A stretch of DNA of 64,000 bases from Planctomycetota bacterium (GTDB lineage Bacteria; Planctomycetota; Planctomycetia; Gemmatales; Gemmataceae). Positions 27,628 to 35,913 of this stretch are shown in pieces (position 1 is the stretch's first letter; each line of letters opens with the position of its first letter). The notes under the pieces are model-generated. The model saw nothing but the letters and a program-made list of their open reading frames with translations, searched no databases and had not been told where the DNA came from. The stretch is from the NCBI GenBank assembly GCA_021413735.1, contig JAIOPV010000278.1:1-64000 (forward strand), given 5' to 3'. The position numbers and the translations under genes are program-made.

Positions 27628-29729
27628 CGCAGTGAATCCAGAATCTCCATTCGCATTGCCGAGAGAGCAGGCACCAATCCGCCAAGGCGACCCAGCACGA
27701 GCGTGAACAGCATCCCAGCCGCGAGAATCTGGAAGTCAACGATCATTTTCAGTGCCACGCTCTTCCCGCCACCCTGCCCACCGCTGAGGTTGCTCGTCGC
27801 CTCGAATCCATTGGCGTAAGAGCCGATGAGGCACCCGAGCAAGCCGCCGACGAACGCGATCACCAGCGATTCGAGCATGAACGCGATGAGAATTTGCCAG
27901 CGTTTGAAGCCGAGGATTCGCATCACCCCGACTTCCTTGATGCGAGCCGCGATCGACGCGAACATCGTGTTCATGACGCCGAACACACCGCCAATCGCCA
28001 TGACCACCGCGACAATCACGATGCACACCAGAAAGCTCTCGTTCGTCTTGGTCAGTTCCTTGTAGTAGTCAGGCTCGGAGAACGCTTTGAGTCGCACTTG
28101 CGTGTACTGATCCTGGAGGAACGTCGCCATTGCCCGCGATGCCGTGTCGGTGTTCTCCTCCATACGCATCACGAGCGTCGTGTACTTGTTGCCACGGCCG
28201 GTGCCCGTTACCACCGTGTTGTTCACGCCGGTCCAGATTTCTGAGCCGTAAGTTGTGCCCTGCGTGTTCATCACGCCGGTGACGATCCAGTCTGCGTCGC
28301 CGAGGTTGAACGTGTCGCCGGGCTCGAGTCGGCGTTTACCGATGTCTGCACCCAGCGTGCCCGCCGCTCCTTCACCGACGCAGCACGCGAGATACGTCTT
28401 GCCATCGCTTCCCTGCTCGACGGAGTTCGTGGCGAACCACTTTCCGCCTGGATAAAGGGTGATGTTGTGAACCGCTCCGGCGATGCGACAATCTTCCAAC
28501 GCCCGCACTTGAAGCAACCGCCGTCGCTGGGGTTCTCCGGGCTTCAGCGGCACAGGCTGGTTCATCACCATGTACGTTTCGCGGCTCGCAAGCGGCAACG
28601 CTTTATCTCGCACCGAACCGGTGGCATCGGCCGGCAACGGAACGAGTTTGCCATCGGCTCCGACCAGCGGTTTGCCGTCTGGTCCGCAAGTGATTAGCTG
28701 CACGCCGAGCGGCTTCGCGAACGGTCGGCCTTGCGCATCTCGATCGACCTTTTGCCGGGCAACGTTCCCCACATCGTCGTAGCTGAGATTGCTGAAAATC
28801 TCGTCCGTCGAGCCTTCAGATAAGACCAGCACATTTCCAGGCACGCCGGTGCTTTCATTGAGTTGATACATGCCGTTGACGAAGGCGAGCAGCACGATCA
28901 CGAGCGCCACGACCACTGTGAAGACGATTGCCGTGAGGAGCGTGTCGCGCCGGCGCACCCACAGATAGCGGAGGTTGTACGCGAGCGGCACCTTCCCAAT
29001 GAGCAATAGCAAGCCGAGGTCGGCGGCATACACGATGAGGAACACGAACGGCCAGTGTTGAACGAGCGTCGGCGGCAGTAGCGTCCAGAGTGGTTTCGCG
29101 AGTATCGGCGCGAGGTCTGGGTTCTGCATGATTTGCAGTTTCTTCACATGCGGGGTTCGTTCCGCGATCTCGCCATTGACCTGTGCGAGTTCCTTCTCGG
29201 CTTCGGATCGGAGCAGGGGGTCGGCGTTCGGCTTGGCGACCGACTGCTTGAGCGTTGTTTGTCGATCAAGAAGTTCCCTCGGCGTCATCCATGTTTTGCC
29301 CGACGGCAGGCTGGCCGGTTCCGGGTCATCCGGGAATAAGAACGGCATCTCGACAACCGACGACCCGAGCACCTTCTTGGCGAGCGTGCCGAGTTGCCCG
29401 CCGATCGGCAGCGGAAGCCGACTCGTGACCTCAATGGCGAACGCGAACAGCGATACCAGCACGACCAACCCCGCACCGAACGCGAACAGTCGCCGGGCGG
29501 TTCGGAGCCACCACGATTTCGTCGGTCGCACTGTGTCAGTGAGGACGGCTTCATTCGGCGACACGGCCGGCAACGCGACGAGCAGCGCCGCCAACGGCAA
29601 CAGCGAGAATCCGATGACGAACAGCGTGCCAATGAGCCCGAGGATGGTGCGTGCGAATGCGAGGATTCGTTTCACCATCCTGGTGGCGAGATCGGGCCGG
29701 AGTGCTGGTGATCGTGGAACGGTGGCCAT
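27624..29729 (-). CDS. ABC transporter permease, FtsX-like
   Basis: 701 residues. Two N-terminal hydrophobic segments, a spacer with a coiled-coil-like stretch (DRQTTLKQSVAK), a further helix near 250-275, then a large extracytoplasmic MacB-type domain. Three C-terminal helices follow with the FtsX pattern GVFGVMNTMFASIAARIKEVGVMRILGFKRWQI. Works with the ABC ATPase at 31345..32040. Last gene of the TetR-led operon; gap to the previous permease is 31 bases. Confidence 0.88.
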   Translation of the reverse strand: MATVPRSPALRPDLATRMVKRILAFARTILGLIGTLFVIGFSLLPLAALLVALPAVSPNEAVLTDTVRPTKSWWLRTARRLFAFGAGLVVLVSLFAFAIEVTSRLPLPIGGQLGTLAKKVLGSSVVEMPFLFPDDPEPASLPSGKTWMTPRELLDRQTTLKQSVAKPNADPLLRSEAEKELAQVNGEIAERTPHVKKLQIMQNPDLAPILAKPLWTLLPPTLVQHWPFVFLIVYAADLGLLLLIGKVPLAYNLRYLWVRRRDTLLTAIVFTVVVALVIVLLAFVNGMYQLNESTGVPGNVLVLSEGSTDEIFSNLSYDDVGNVARQKVDRDAQGRPFAKPLGVQLITCGPDGKPLVGADGKLVPLPADATGSVRDKALPLASRETYMVMNQPVPLKPGEPQRRRLLQVRALEDCRIAGAVHNITLYPGGKWFATNSVEQGSDGKTYLACCVGEGAAGTLGADIGKRRLEPGDTFNLGDADWIVTGVMNTQGTTYGSEIWTGVNNTVVTGTGRGNKYTTLVMRMEENTDTASRAMATFLQDQYTQVRLKAFSEPDYYKELTKTNESFLVCIVIVAVVMAIGGVFGVMNTMFASIAARIKEVGVMRILGFKRWQILIAFMLESLVIAFVGGLLGCLIGSYANGFEATSNLSGGQGGGKSVALKMIVDFQILAAGMLFTLVLGRLGGLVPALSAMRMEILDSLR

Positions 29730-29760
29730 GAATTCTCACTGAAAACAACCCAGATCGACG

Positions 29761-31224
29761 TTACGCCACTTTCGAGAACACCTCGGCAACCTTCACGTTC
29801 TTTGCGTTCAGCGCTGGAGCGATGCTGCCCGCAACCGCCACGAACGCACCCAGCATCGGACCATACAGCAGCACCTCGCCAGGCACGAAGAACGCCCCGA
29901 AGAACGCGATTTGAAGCTTCAAGTTCCCGATCATCTTGAACGCAATCAGCGTGCTCATGAAGCCTGCCATCAACCCGACGAGCACCGCCTCGCCCACGAC
30001 CAGGAACAAGACGTGCCGCGGTTGGAAGCCCAGCACCTTCAACACCGCCATCTCGGTGCGGCGCTCGCGCACGCCGATGCTAATGGCGTTCGCGATGACC
30101 AGGCACATGATCGCCACCATCGCCGGAGCCATCAGGTACTTCATACCGAAGAGGATGTCCTTGAACGCTTCGAGGAACGTGCCGAAACCGCTCGACGCCG
30201 TTTCGAGTTTAATCTGCGGATTGCTGAAGTTACCCGTGTCGTTCACGGCGGCCGCCAACCGCTCGAACGCTTCCTTGTTCGGCAACCGCACCCAGATGAG
30301 GTTGATGCACTTCGCATCCATCGGGTGCGGTTCGCTGGTTCGGTTCTTCGGGTTGTTCAACTTCCAGGCGTCGAGTTGGCTAAACAAATATGCCGAGTTG
30401 ATGAACGAGATGTTGTCGTACTTTCCGTCGGGCAACTCGCCGATGATTCGCAAATCGAACACGAGATCAGTGTAGTTCAGGCCCGTGACCTTGATCGTTT
30501 GACCGACCTGCAAGTTCATCTTCTTCATCCGCATCTTGCTCATCACGATGGCCTGCTTGTCGCGTTCCATCTCGGCTACCGCCGCGTCGAGGTCGGCTTT
30601 CTCCTTGCCGGTGAGGTCATCGAGGCCGTCCATCATCGTGAGGATTTTCCTGGGCTCGATGCAGAACGCGAACACATTGCTGTCGGGTCGCTTGCTGATG
30701 GGGTCGGTGGTGCCAAGGAAGAACGACCACGCCATGAGGTCGGCTTCGCCGTTCTTGGGCCGCATTCCATCGGGCAGTTTCGCGAGTTCCCTTTTGAACT
30801 GCTCGTAGTGCGCTCGCGGCATCTGACTCGGAATGATCGTCTTGTGTGTCGTGATCGCTTTGAAGTCGGCTTCCTTCTCGGTAGTCACGCGACCGATGAA
30901 CACGAGCACCGAGTAGATCATCGACAGCACCAGCGTCAGCACGAACAGCGCGATGTACGTGAGCGATGTGCGAAGCGGACTTCGACGCAGCCCCCGGAAC
31001 ATATACAGCACGAGTTTCGCGGGGAACCAACCGGTCGCATTGGAGATCGCCAGCGAGACTTGTTCGACTGCGTACAGCAGAATGAAGAACACCGGCAGCG
31101 TGATGAAGCCAAGCCCAAGCGCGAGGAGATTCAGCCCGCCGAGCACTCCAAGGAGATACCCCGCCAACAGACCCATCGACGGGTCGAGCCCCGTTGGCCC
31201 CATCTCGGAAGGCATGCCGAACAT
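29761..31224 (-). CDS. ABC transporter permease, FtsX-like
   Basis: 487 residues. Two hydrophobic segments at the start, one at about 90-115 (SLTYIALFVLTLVLSMIYSVLVF), an extracytoplasmic domain, and three C-terminal helices with the FtsX signature AISIGVRERRTEMAVLKVLGFQPRHVLFLV. Pairs with the larger permease downstream, so the exporter is probably a heterodimer of permeases. A palindromic element separates it from the ATPase gene. Confidence 0.88.
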   Translation of the reverse strand: MFGMPSEMGPTGLDPSMGLLAGYLLGVLGGLNLLALGLGFITLPVFFILLYAVEQVSLAISNATGWFPAKLVLYMFRGLRRSPLRTSLTYIALFVLTLVLSMIYSVLVFIGRVTTEKEADFKAITTHKTIIPSQMPRAHYEQFKRELAKLPDGMRPKNGEADLMAWSFFLGTTDPISKRPDSNVFAFCIEPRKILTMMDGLDDLTGKEKADLDAAVAEMERDKQAIVMSKMRMKKMNLQVGQTIKVTGLNYTDLVFDLRIIGELPDGKYDNISFINSAYLFSQLDAWKLNNPKNRTSEPHPMDAKCINLIWVRLPNKEAFERLAAAVNDTGNFSNPQIKLETASSGFGTFLEAFKDILFGMKYLMAPAMVAIMCLVIANAISIGVRERRTEMAVLKVLGFQPRHVLFLVVGEAVLVGLMAGFMSTLIAFKMIGNLKLQIAFFGAFFVPGEVLLYGPMLGAFVAVAGSIAPALNAKNVKVAEVFSKVA

Positions 31225-31233
31225 CAGGAATCC

Positions 31234-31353
31234 GTGTTTAGTGTTTGGTGTTTAGTGTTTAGTGCTTCGTATTTGGCGTTGTGTGAGTGCATGGTCGTTC
31301 CCGAGGGTTCCACCACAAAACACCCAAACACGAAACACCAAACACTAAACACC
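31234..31353. repeat. inverted repeat (GTGTTTAGTGTTTGG family)
   Basis: Arms 31234-31272 and 31315-31353 are imperfect complements made of AC/GT-rich units such as GTGTTTAGTGTTTGGTG. It lies inside the export operon between ATPase and permease. The right arm overlaps the last codons and stop of the ATPase gene, so the protein's final residues derive from the repeat. Confidence 0.8.
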
Positions 31354-32040
31354 AGCGGCCGTATCCAGCACCAACTGCCCCTTCTCCAGATGCAGAATCC
31401 GCTGTGCACGCGACGCGGCCTTCGGATCGTGCGTCACCATGATGATCGTCTTGCCGAGCTGCGCCCGCAGAATCTCCATGAGCTTCAAAATCTCGTCGGC
31501 GCTCTTCGTGTCGAGGTCGCCGGTCGGTTCGTCTGCCACGATCAGTTCGGGATCCGTCACCATCGCGCGAGCAATGCCGACTCGCTGCTGCTGACCACCC
31601 GAAAGCTGCCCCGGTCGGTGATCCATGCGGTCGGCCAACCCAACAAGATCGAGGGCAGTTGTCACCTGCTTGCGGCGCTGTTCCTTCGTGAGCGCCAGCA
31701 ACAACAATGGCAACTCCACGTTCTCGTATGCCGTGAGCACTGGCAGCAAATAGTAGAACTGAAAGATGAAGCCGACGTGCCGGGTTCGCCAGCGTGCGAG
31801 TTCGCTTTCGGACATCTCCGAGATGACGTTCTCGCCAACGCTAATCTTGCCGGACGTCGGCTGGTCGAGACCCGCGATGAGGTTGAGTAGCGTCGTTTTG
31901 CCGGACCCCGACGGACCCATGAGCGCGAGGAACTCCGCCTGCCCGACATCGAGCGTGAGTTTCTGCAACACGTCGATCCGTTCGGTGCCGCGGGTAAACG
32001 ACTTGACCAGATCGCGAACTTGAACCAGCGCTCGGGCCAT
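31345..32040 (-). CDS. ABC transporter ATP-binding protein (MacB/LolD type)
   Basis: 231 residues. Walker A GPSGSGKTT, signature LSGGQQQRVGIARAM, Walker B LIVADEPTGDLD and switch His MVTHD are intact. The GDLDTKS sequence after Walker B is typical of the MacB/LolD subfamily that drives FtsX-type permeases. ATG 32040 is the first Met before the conserved start; the longer frame crosses a palindrome. Fourth-from-last logic of the operon: TetR, HlyD, ATPase, permease, permease. Confidence 0.93.
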   Translation of the reverse strand: MARALVQVRDLVKSFTRGTERIDVLQKLTLDVGQAEFLALMGPSGSGKTTLLNLIAGLDQPTSGKISVGENVISEMSESELARWRTRHVGFIFQFYYLLPVLTAYENVELPLLLLALTKEQRRKQVTTALDLVGLADRMDHRPGQLSGGQQQRVGIARAMVTDPELIVADEPTGDLDTKSADEILKLMEILRAQLGKTIIMVTHDPKAASRAQRILHLEKGQLVLDTAAGV

Positions 32041-32066
32041 GATGCGTTCCGTGAATATCGTTTCGC

Positions 32067-32115
32067 GGCGGTCCCAACGGGATCGACGTGGTGGCAACCC
32101 CGTTGGGGTCACCGC
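32067..32115. repeat. short inverted repeat between HlyD and ATPase genes
   Basis: GCGGTCCCAACGGGA (32067-32081) pairs with CCCCGTTGGGGTCACCGC (32098-32115) with small bulges. Sequence resembles the CCCAACGGGT hairpin at 20614. Confidence 0.6.
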
Positions 32116-32127
32116 TCAACCGCTCGA

Positions 32128-33357
32128 TCACTTTTTCGGTGCCGTGAAGTCCGGGATTTCCGAGTTGAAGATGCGAACGACGGTACTCATCTTGGGCTTG
32201 AGGAACGAACCCGCAGCCTCGCCTTGCGGAAGCTGCACCTTCACACGCACCTTGATGATGTTCTTCGTGTCGTCCGCGATCGGCATCACACGATCCACAC
32301 GCCCCACGTAGTTGCGGTTCGTATCCGCCATCGGCGAGACCTCACATCGAAGCCCCACGCGAACGTCCTTGATCTGGTCTTCCCGCACTTCGATTTCTGC
32401 TTCCAAATCCGACAGATCAGCCATGCTACAGATGCCAGCCGCGACGTTGAACGACATCGGACTGACCAGCACGCCACGATCGGCGAGCTTCGTCAGGATG
32501 GTGCCGTCGATCGGTGCCTTCACTTCGCAGTTGTCGAGCATTCGCTTCGCTTCGGCGAGCCGTGCTTCGGTTTGGGTCAGATCAGCCTTTGCCGCAGCAA
32601 CCTTCTCTTTTCGCGAACCCATATTCAGCAACGCGAGCGACGCCTCCAAACGCGAAACTCGCGCCTCGGCACCCTTCAAATCGGCGTCGGCTCTCTCAAG
32701 ATCTTGCTTGGAAACCACGCCACTGGCCCGCTGCATCGTCATCCGTTGAATCTCCTGGTCGGCGCGAACCCACGCGGCTTTCGCCTCATCGAGTTCGCCT
32801 TGAGCCTGCTTGCGTTCCTCGGGCCGCACGGCTTCTTTTCCAAGATCGGCGAGCCGATATTCACACGCTTCTTTCGCTGCCTTCGCGGAGTCGTAATCGT
32901 GAACGTAGCGTTCCTTCTTGATGCGAGCGAGAACCTCGCCCCGCTTCACGCGATCACCTTCCTTGAAGGTGATTTCCTCCACCATGCCCGAGACATCATC
33001 CGGGCTGAGGTTGATTTGAAGGAACGGCGTCAGCGTGCCCTTGATCTGAAGAATCAACGCATCCGACGCGACGGCAGGCTTGTTCCCGTTCGACTGCGTG
33101 GGAGCCGGGCCATTTGCCGCGGGAGCTTGCCCGTTCGCGGCTCCAGCATCTTTGCTGGCTTCAATCGCCTTGTACCACCGCACGCCGACACCAGCCCACG
33201 TAATTGCCATCATCCCGCAGAGCACCCACGGCAACCACGACCCGCGACTGGCACCGCTCGTGCCGGCCCCGAGCTGATTCGTGAGCCTCAGTTGCTGCAC
33301 ACGGTTGATGAGTTCGCCGTTCGTGGCGTGCGTCGGCGTTTCGGCGGCACTCGGCAT
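32128..33357 (-). CDS. HlyD/MacA-type periplasmic adaptor protein
   Basis: 409 residues. One N-terminal membrane anchor (LPWVLCGMMAITWAGVGV), then a biotinyl-lipoyl-like half (VSGMVEEITFKEGDRVKRGEVLARI), a long coiled-coil hairpin (about 145-270), the second half (NCEVKAPIDGTILTKLADRGVLV) and a beta-barrel region. It should bridge the inner-membrane ABC exporter and an outer-membrane factor. ATG 33357 is preferred over TTG two codons earlier. Directly follows the regulator gene by 24 bases. Confidence 0.9.
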   Translation of the reverse strand: MPSAAETPTHATNGELINRVQQLRLTNQLGAGTSGASRGSWLPWVLCGMMAITWAGVGVRWYKAIEASKDAGAANGQAPAANGPAPTQSNGNKPAVASDALILQIKGTLTPFLQINLSPDDVSGMVEEITFKEGDRVKRGEVLARIKKERYVHDYDSAKAAKEACEYRLADLGKEAVRPEERKQAQGELDEAKAAWVRADQEIQRMTMQRASGVVSKQDLERADADLKGAEARVSRLEASLALLNMGSRKEKVAAAKADLTQTEARLAEAKRMLDNCEVKAPIDGTILTKLADRGVLVSPMSFNVAAGICSMADLSDLEAEIEVREDQIKDVRVGLRCEVSPMADTNRNYVGRVDRVMPIADDTKNIIKVRVKVQLPQGEAAGSFLKPKMSTVVRIFNSEIPDFTAPKK

Positions 33358-33381
33358 GGTCAAAACTCCGTCGTGAAGCGA

Positions 33382-34074
33382 TCACGCAACAGGACTCTGC
33401 TTGAACACGGGAGCAAGCAACTGGGTACACGCCTCGAACATCTCGGTTCGGTCGAACGCTTCCGGGTCGATCATCAACTGAATGTCGAGCCCTTGAAGCA
33501 ATGCTTGAATCATGCTCGCGGCAATCTTTGGTTTCACCGGTCGCGGTTCGGGCACACTATCGCTGATGTCCGCAGCGATGTGCTCACGCCAACCGTGGTA
33601 CATCTCGGAGAGTTTGTTCCGGTAGTCGGTTCGCTGATTGATTCGCGCCAGAAACGTGAACAACAGCGTGAACAGTTCCTTACCTCGCAACTGCCCGTCA
33701 GGTTGTAGATGATCGTTGAGCGCAAATCGAAAACAATCCCACGCATGGCCTGTCATCAGTTTTGGGCCGTCGCCAGCCATGATCGCGCGAATCATTCGCC
33801 GAAGCATTCGATCGTAGACCGCGAGCAGAATCGACTCTCGCGTCGGGAAGTAGTACGTCAGTTGCCCCCGACTCATGCCGGCTCGATCTTCGATTTTGCT
33901 GAGTGAAAGTTCGTCGATGCCGAGTTCCGCGATGATCGCTTCGGCAGCGTCCATGATTTCTTCGCGTCGTTTGCGAGCGGTTTCAGAAAGCCCCTCGGTT
34001 TCTTTCTCCCACCACGCGCACGGGAGCCCACCAGCGGACGGAGTTGGCGGCGGCGTTGGTGTTGGAGTGCTCAT
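33382..34074 (-). CDS. TetR/AcrR family repressor of the export operon
   Basis: 230 residues. After a Pro/Thr-rich leader, a TetR DNA-binding domain is clear: REEIMDAAEAIIAELGIDELSL, then the recognition helix MSRGQLTYYFPTRESIL. The rest is a helical ligand-binding domain. It is the first gene of the minus-strand export operon, so it likely represses its own operon through the two operator-like sites just upstream, and perhaps also the divergent lipoprotein gene. Inducer unknown. Confidence 0.9.
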   Translation of the reverse strand: MSTPTPTPPPTPSAGGLPCAWWEKETEGLSETARKRREEIMDAAEAIIAELGIDELSLSKIEDRAGMSRGQLTYYFPTRESILLAVYDRMLRRMIRAIMAGDGPKLMTGHAWDCFRFALNDHLQPDGQLRGKELFTLLFTFLARINQRTDYRNKLSEMYHGWREHIAADISDSVPEPRPVKPKIAASMIQALLQGLDIQLMIDPEAFDRTEMFEACTQLLAPVFKQSPVA

Positions 34075-34088
34075 GGTGCTGACGAAAC

Positions 34089-34104
34089 AGACCAATCAGT
34101 CTAG
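34089..34104. promoter_or_regulatory. TetR operator-like site O1
   Basis: AGACCAATCAGTCTAG, 15 bases upstream of the TetR start. It matches the reverse complement of O2 over 16 bases with one mismatch. Its closeness to the start codon would block transcription or early elongation. Confidence 0.65.
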
Positions 34105-34119
34105 AACCACGGTTCAATA

Positions 34120-34137
34120 CTAGACTGACTGGTCTAG
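34120..34137. promoter_or_regulatory. TetR operator-like site O2
   Basis: CTAGACTGACTGGTCTAG, a perfect inverted repeat of CTAGAC halves with a 6-base centre. Located 46 bases upstream of the TetR start and 31 bases from O1 centre to centre, that is about three helical turns, so two dimers could sit on the same face. Confidence 0.7.
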
Positions 34138-34293
34138 AGACGTCAAGCCCAACTGGATTACCTATCTTGTCCAGTTGTTCGCTGTGCTGTCAGCAATATC
34201 GGGAAAATCGACGTCTCCGGCTGAACCGCTCAAACCGTTCCGGACATCGGCCGATCAGAGACAGGACGGACTCTTGTCGTATTCGGGGTCGTT

Positions 34294-35541
34294 ATGACGG
34301 GTTGGCGAGCCTGGGTATTTGTGGCGGTCGCGGCGGGGTGTCATCACACTCCTGCTCAGGTCGCGATGCGCCCCGCGATGCCAACAACCACTCCAACAAG
34401 TCCCGAGCTACCGCTGACGAAGCCAGTCCTACCGGTTCTTGATGCGAAGGAACTACCGAATTCGCTCCTCCGAAGCGGGTATCAATGTGAAGCCTTCCGC
34501 CGACTGACCGAGCGCGATTGCTTGCTGCTTTCCGCTGCACACTCCAGCACAGCAAACCTGCTGGATGAAGAGAACCGCGTTCCGCCGACAAGCGACTGCA
34601 ATGCGGCACGCGATCAGTTGAAGCGAACACTGCGATACTTCGCGGCGTTGGAACTTCGCAATCGTGCCGCAGCCGATGGCCTCGAACGATACTTCCAGCT
34701 TTCCGATGTCGAGGCACGCACCGAGTTGCTTCGCGACGGTTTCCCGATAGTTGACACTCAACTCGACCGAGCACAGAAAGCAAAGACTGCTGGCGTGCGG
34801 TTCCCCCTCGATCTCGGCGACCTTACCCGGCGACGCTCGCAACTTGTCACGGATCTGGAACAGGCCGAGAATGGTTCGCGGTTGCTGAATCTCGATCTGA
34901 AACGACGACTCGGTTTGCCATCGCAGCCTGAAACGGAGTGCCTGTGGCCAGTCGGCGAATTCGCCATCGACCCGGCAACGCCCGAGACCGAGCAAGCCGT
35001 GAACGCTGCCCTCGCGGACCGTCCGGAGCTTCGCGGTTTGCGTGCTCTGTATCACGGACTGACGCCGGACACGCTGCCCGATTCGCGTGACTACCTGCGG
35101 GCGCTCAGTCCGCTGATGGGTGATCGAGTGCCGTTCGTCGTGCAGCGAATGTTGAGCAAGAAACCGACAGGCCCAGATGCGGCAACGCTCGCGGAACTCG
35201 ACGTGCGACGGAAGCAAGTCCTCGATTTGATCGCGGATCGTGAGCGAGTCGTTGCGGATGAAACGCGAGCGGCCCTGTTGGGGATGAACGCTCAGGTCGG
35301 GCGGGTGGCTCAGGCGAAGGAACGGTTACGCGGATGGGAAGAGAAGTTGGCGGATGCGGTCAAGAAGCGCGAGGCGAATCAGCCGGGAGCGGATTTGCTG
35401 GAGTCACAGGCACGAACCGACGTGCTGAAAGCGAAGGCCGAAGTGGTGACAGAAGTGGCCGCGTGGCATCAGGCGCGGATTCGCTTGAAGGCGGCACAGG
35501 GCCGGTTGGCGTGGGAAGCTGCTCCCGGCGAGCGACCGTGA
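34294..35541 (+). CDS. TolC-like outer-membrane-factor lipoprotein (divergent efflux partner)
   Basis: 415 residues. N-terminal signal ending AVAAGC, a lipoprotein cleavage site with Cys at about 16. The rest is mostly long amphipathic helices (for example ELDVRRKQVLDLIADRERVV and the charged C-terminal helices), the layout of TolC/OMF coiled coils. OMF beta-strand parts are not obvious. Divergent from the TetR operon and probably the outer-membrane partner of the HlyD/ABC exporter. It could instead be an unrelated coiled-coil lipoprotein. Confidence 0.65.
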   Translation: MTGWRAWVFVAVAAGCHHTPAQVAMRPAMPTTTPTSPELPLTKPVLPVLDAKELPNSLLRSGYQCEAFRRLTERDCLLLSAAHSSTANLLDEENRVPPTSDCNAARDQLKRTLRYFAALELRNRAAADGLERYFQLSDVEARTELLRDGFPIVDTQLDRAQKAKTAGVRFPLDLGDLTRRRSQLVTDLEQAENGSRLLNLDLKRRLGLPSQPETECLWPVGEFAIDPATPETEQAVNAALADRPELRGLRALYHGLTPDTLPDSRDYLRALSPLMGDRVPFVVQRMLSKKPTGPDAATLAELDVRRKQVLDLIADRERVVADETRAALLGMNAQVGRVAQAKERLRGWEEKLADAVKKREANQPGADLLESQARTDVLKAKAEVVTEVAAWHQARIRLKAAQGRLAWEAAPGERP

Positions 35542-35546
35542 GACAG

Positions 35547-35615
35547 GTTGGTCGGAGCCCGAGCGACAAGCGAGTGGCAAGGTGAACTATCGCTTGTCGC
35601 TCGGGCTCCGACCAA
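35547..35615. repeat. inverted repeat (TCGGAGCCCGAGCG family), copy 2
   Basis: Arms 35547-35573 and 35590-35615 pair almost perfectly. Same family as 27554..27627. Lies between convergent stops, 6 bases after the lipoprotein gene. Confidence 0.85.
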
Positions 35616-35625
35616 TTCCAAGAGT

Positions 35626-35907
35626 CTACGCCCCGAAGCCAGGCCGATATGATTTCGGCCAGCGAGTCCAGTGAACGGCACGGTCGGCGGTCAGGTCTTC
35701 GACGTACATGATGTACGCTCCCTGCGGCAGCAAGCCGGGGATGCCATCCAGTTCAGTCTGGAAGTCAGCAGTAATGACGTCGGCACCCGTTTGGTGCTGA
35801 CCTGATGGCTTCAAACTGTAGCGAACGCGATAAGTCTGAATCACTTTCGGACCTCGTGGGACAGTGTATTGTACCACGAATCGCCGATGAACACCCACAT
35901 TCACCAC
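35626..35907 (-). CDS. small hypothetical protein, GTG start
   Basis: About 93 residues, no signal or membrane segment. The sequence RFVVQYTVPRGPKVIQTYRVRY followed by ADVITADFQTELDGIPGLL and AYIMYVEDLTADRAVHW reads like a compact beta-rich domain. No ATG is available; GTG codons at 35907 and 35904 lie 6-9 bases after the DUF1501 stop, so it would be read as the third gene of the cytochrome/DUF1501 operon. An alternative frame starting ATG in the DUF1501 stop looks less protein-like. Confidence 0.6.
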   Translation of the reverse strand: MVNVGVHRRFVVQYTVPRGPKVIQTYRVRYSLKPSGQHQTGADVITADFQTELDGIPGLLPQGAYIMYVEDLTADRAVHWTRWPKSYRPGFGA

Positions 35908-35913
35908 GCCGCA

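Noticed and set aside
29911-31890. 659-codon plus-strand frame across the permease and ATPase genes
   Set aside because: Antisense shadow: it crosses a palindrome and two well-supported genes and has no recognisable motif.
31890-33708. 562-codon plus-strand frame opposite the HlyD and TetR genes
   Set aside because: Antisense shadow of three well-supported genes; no domain seen.
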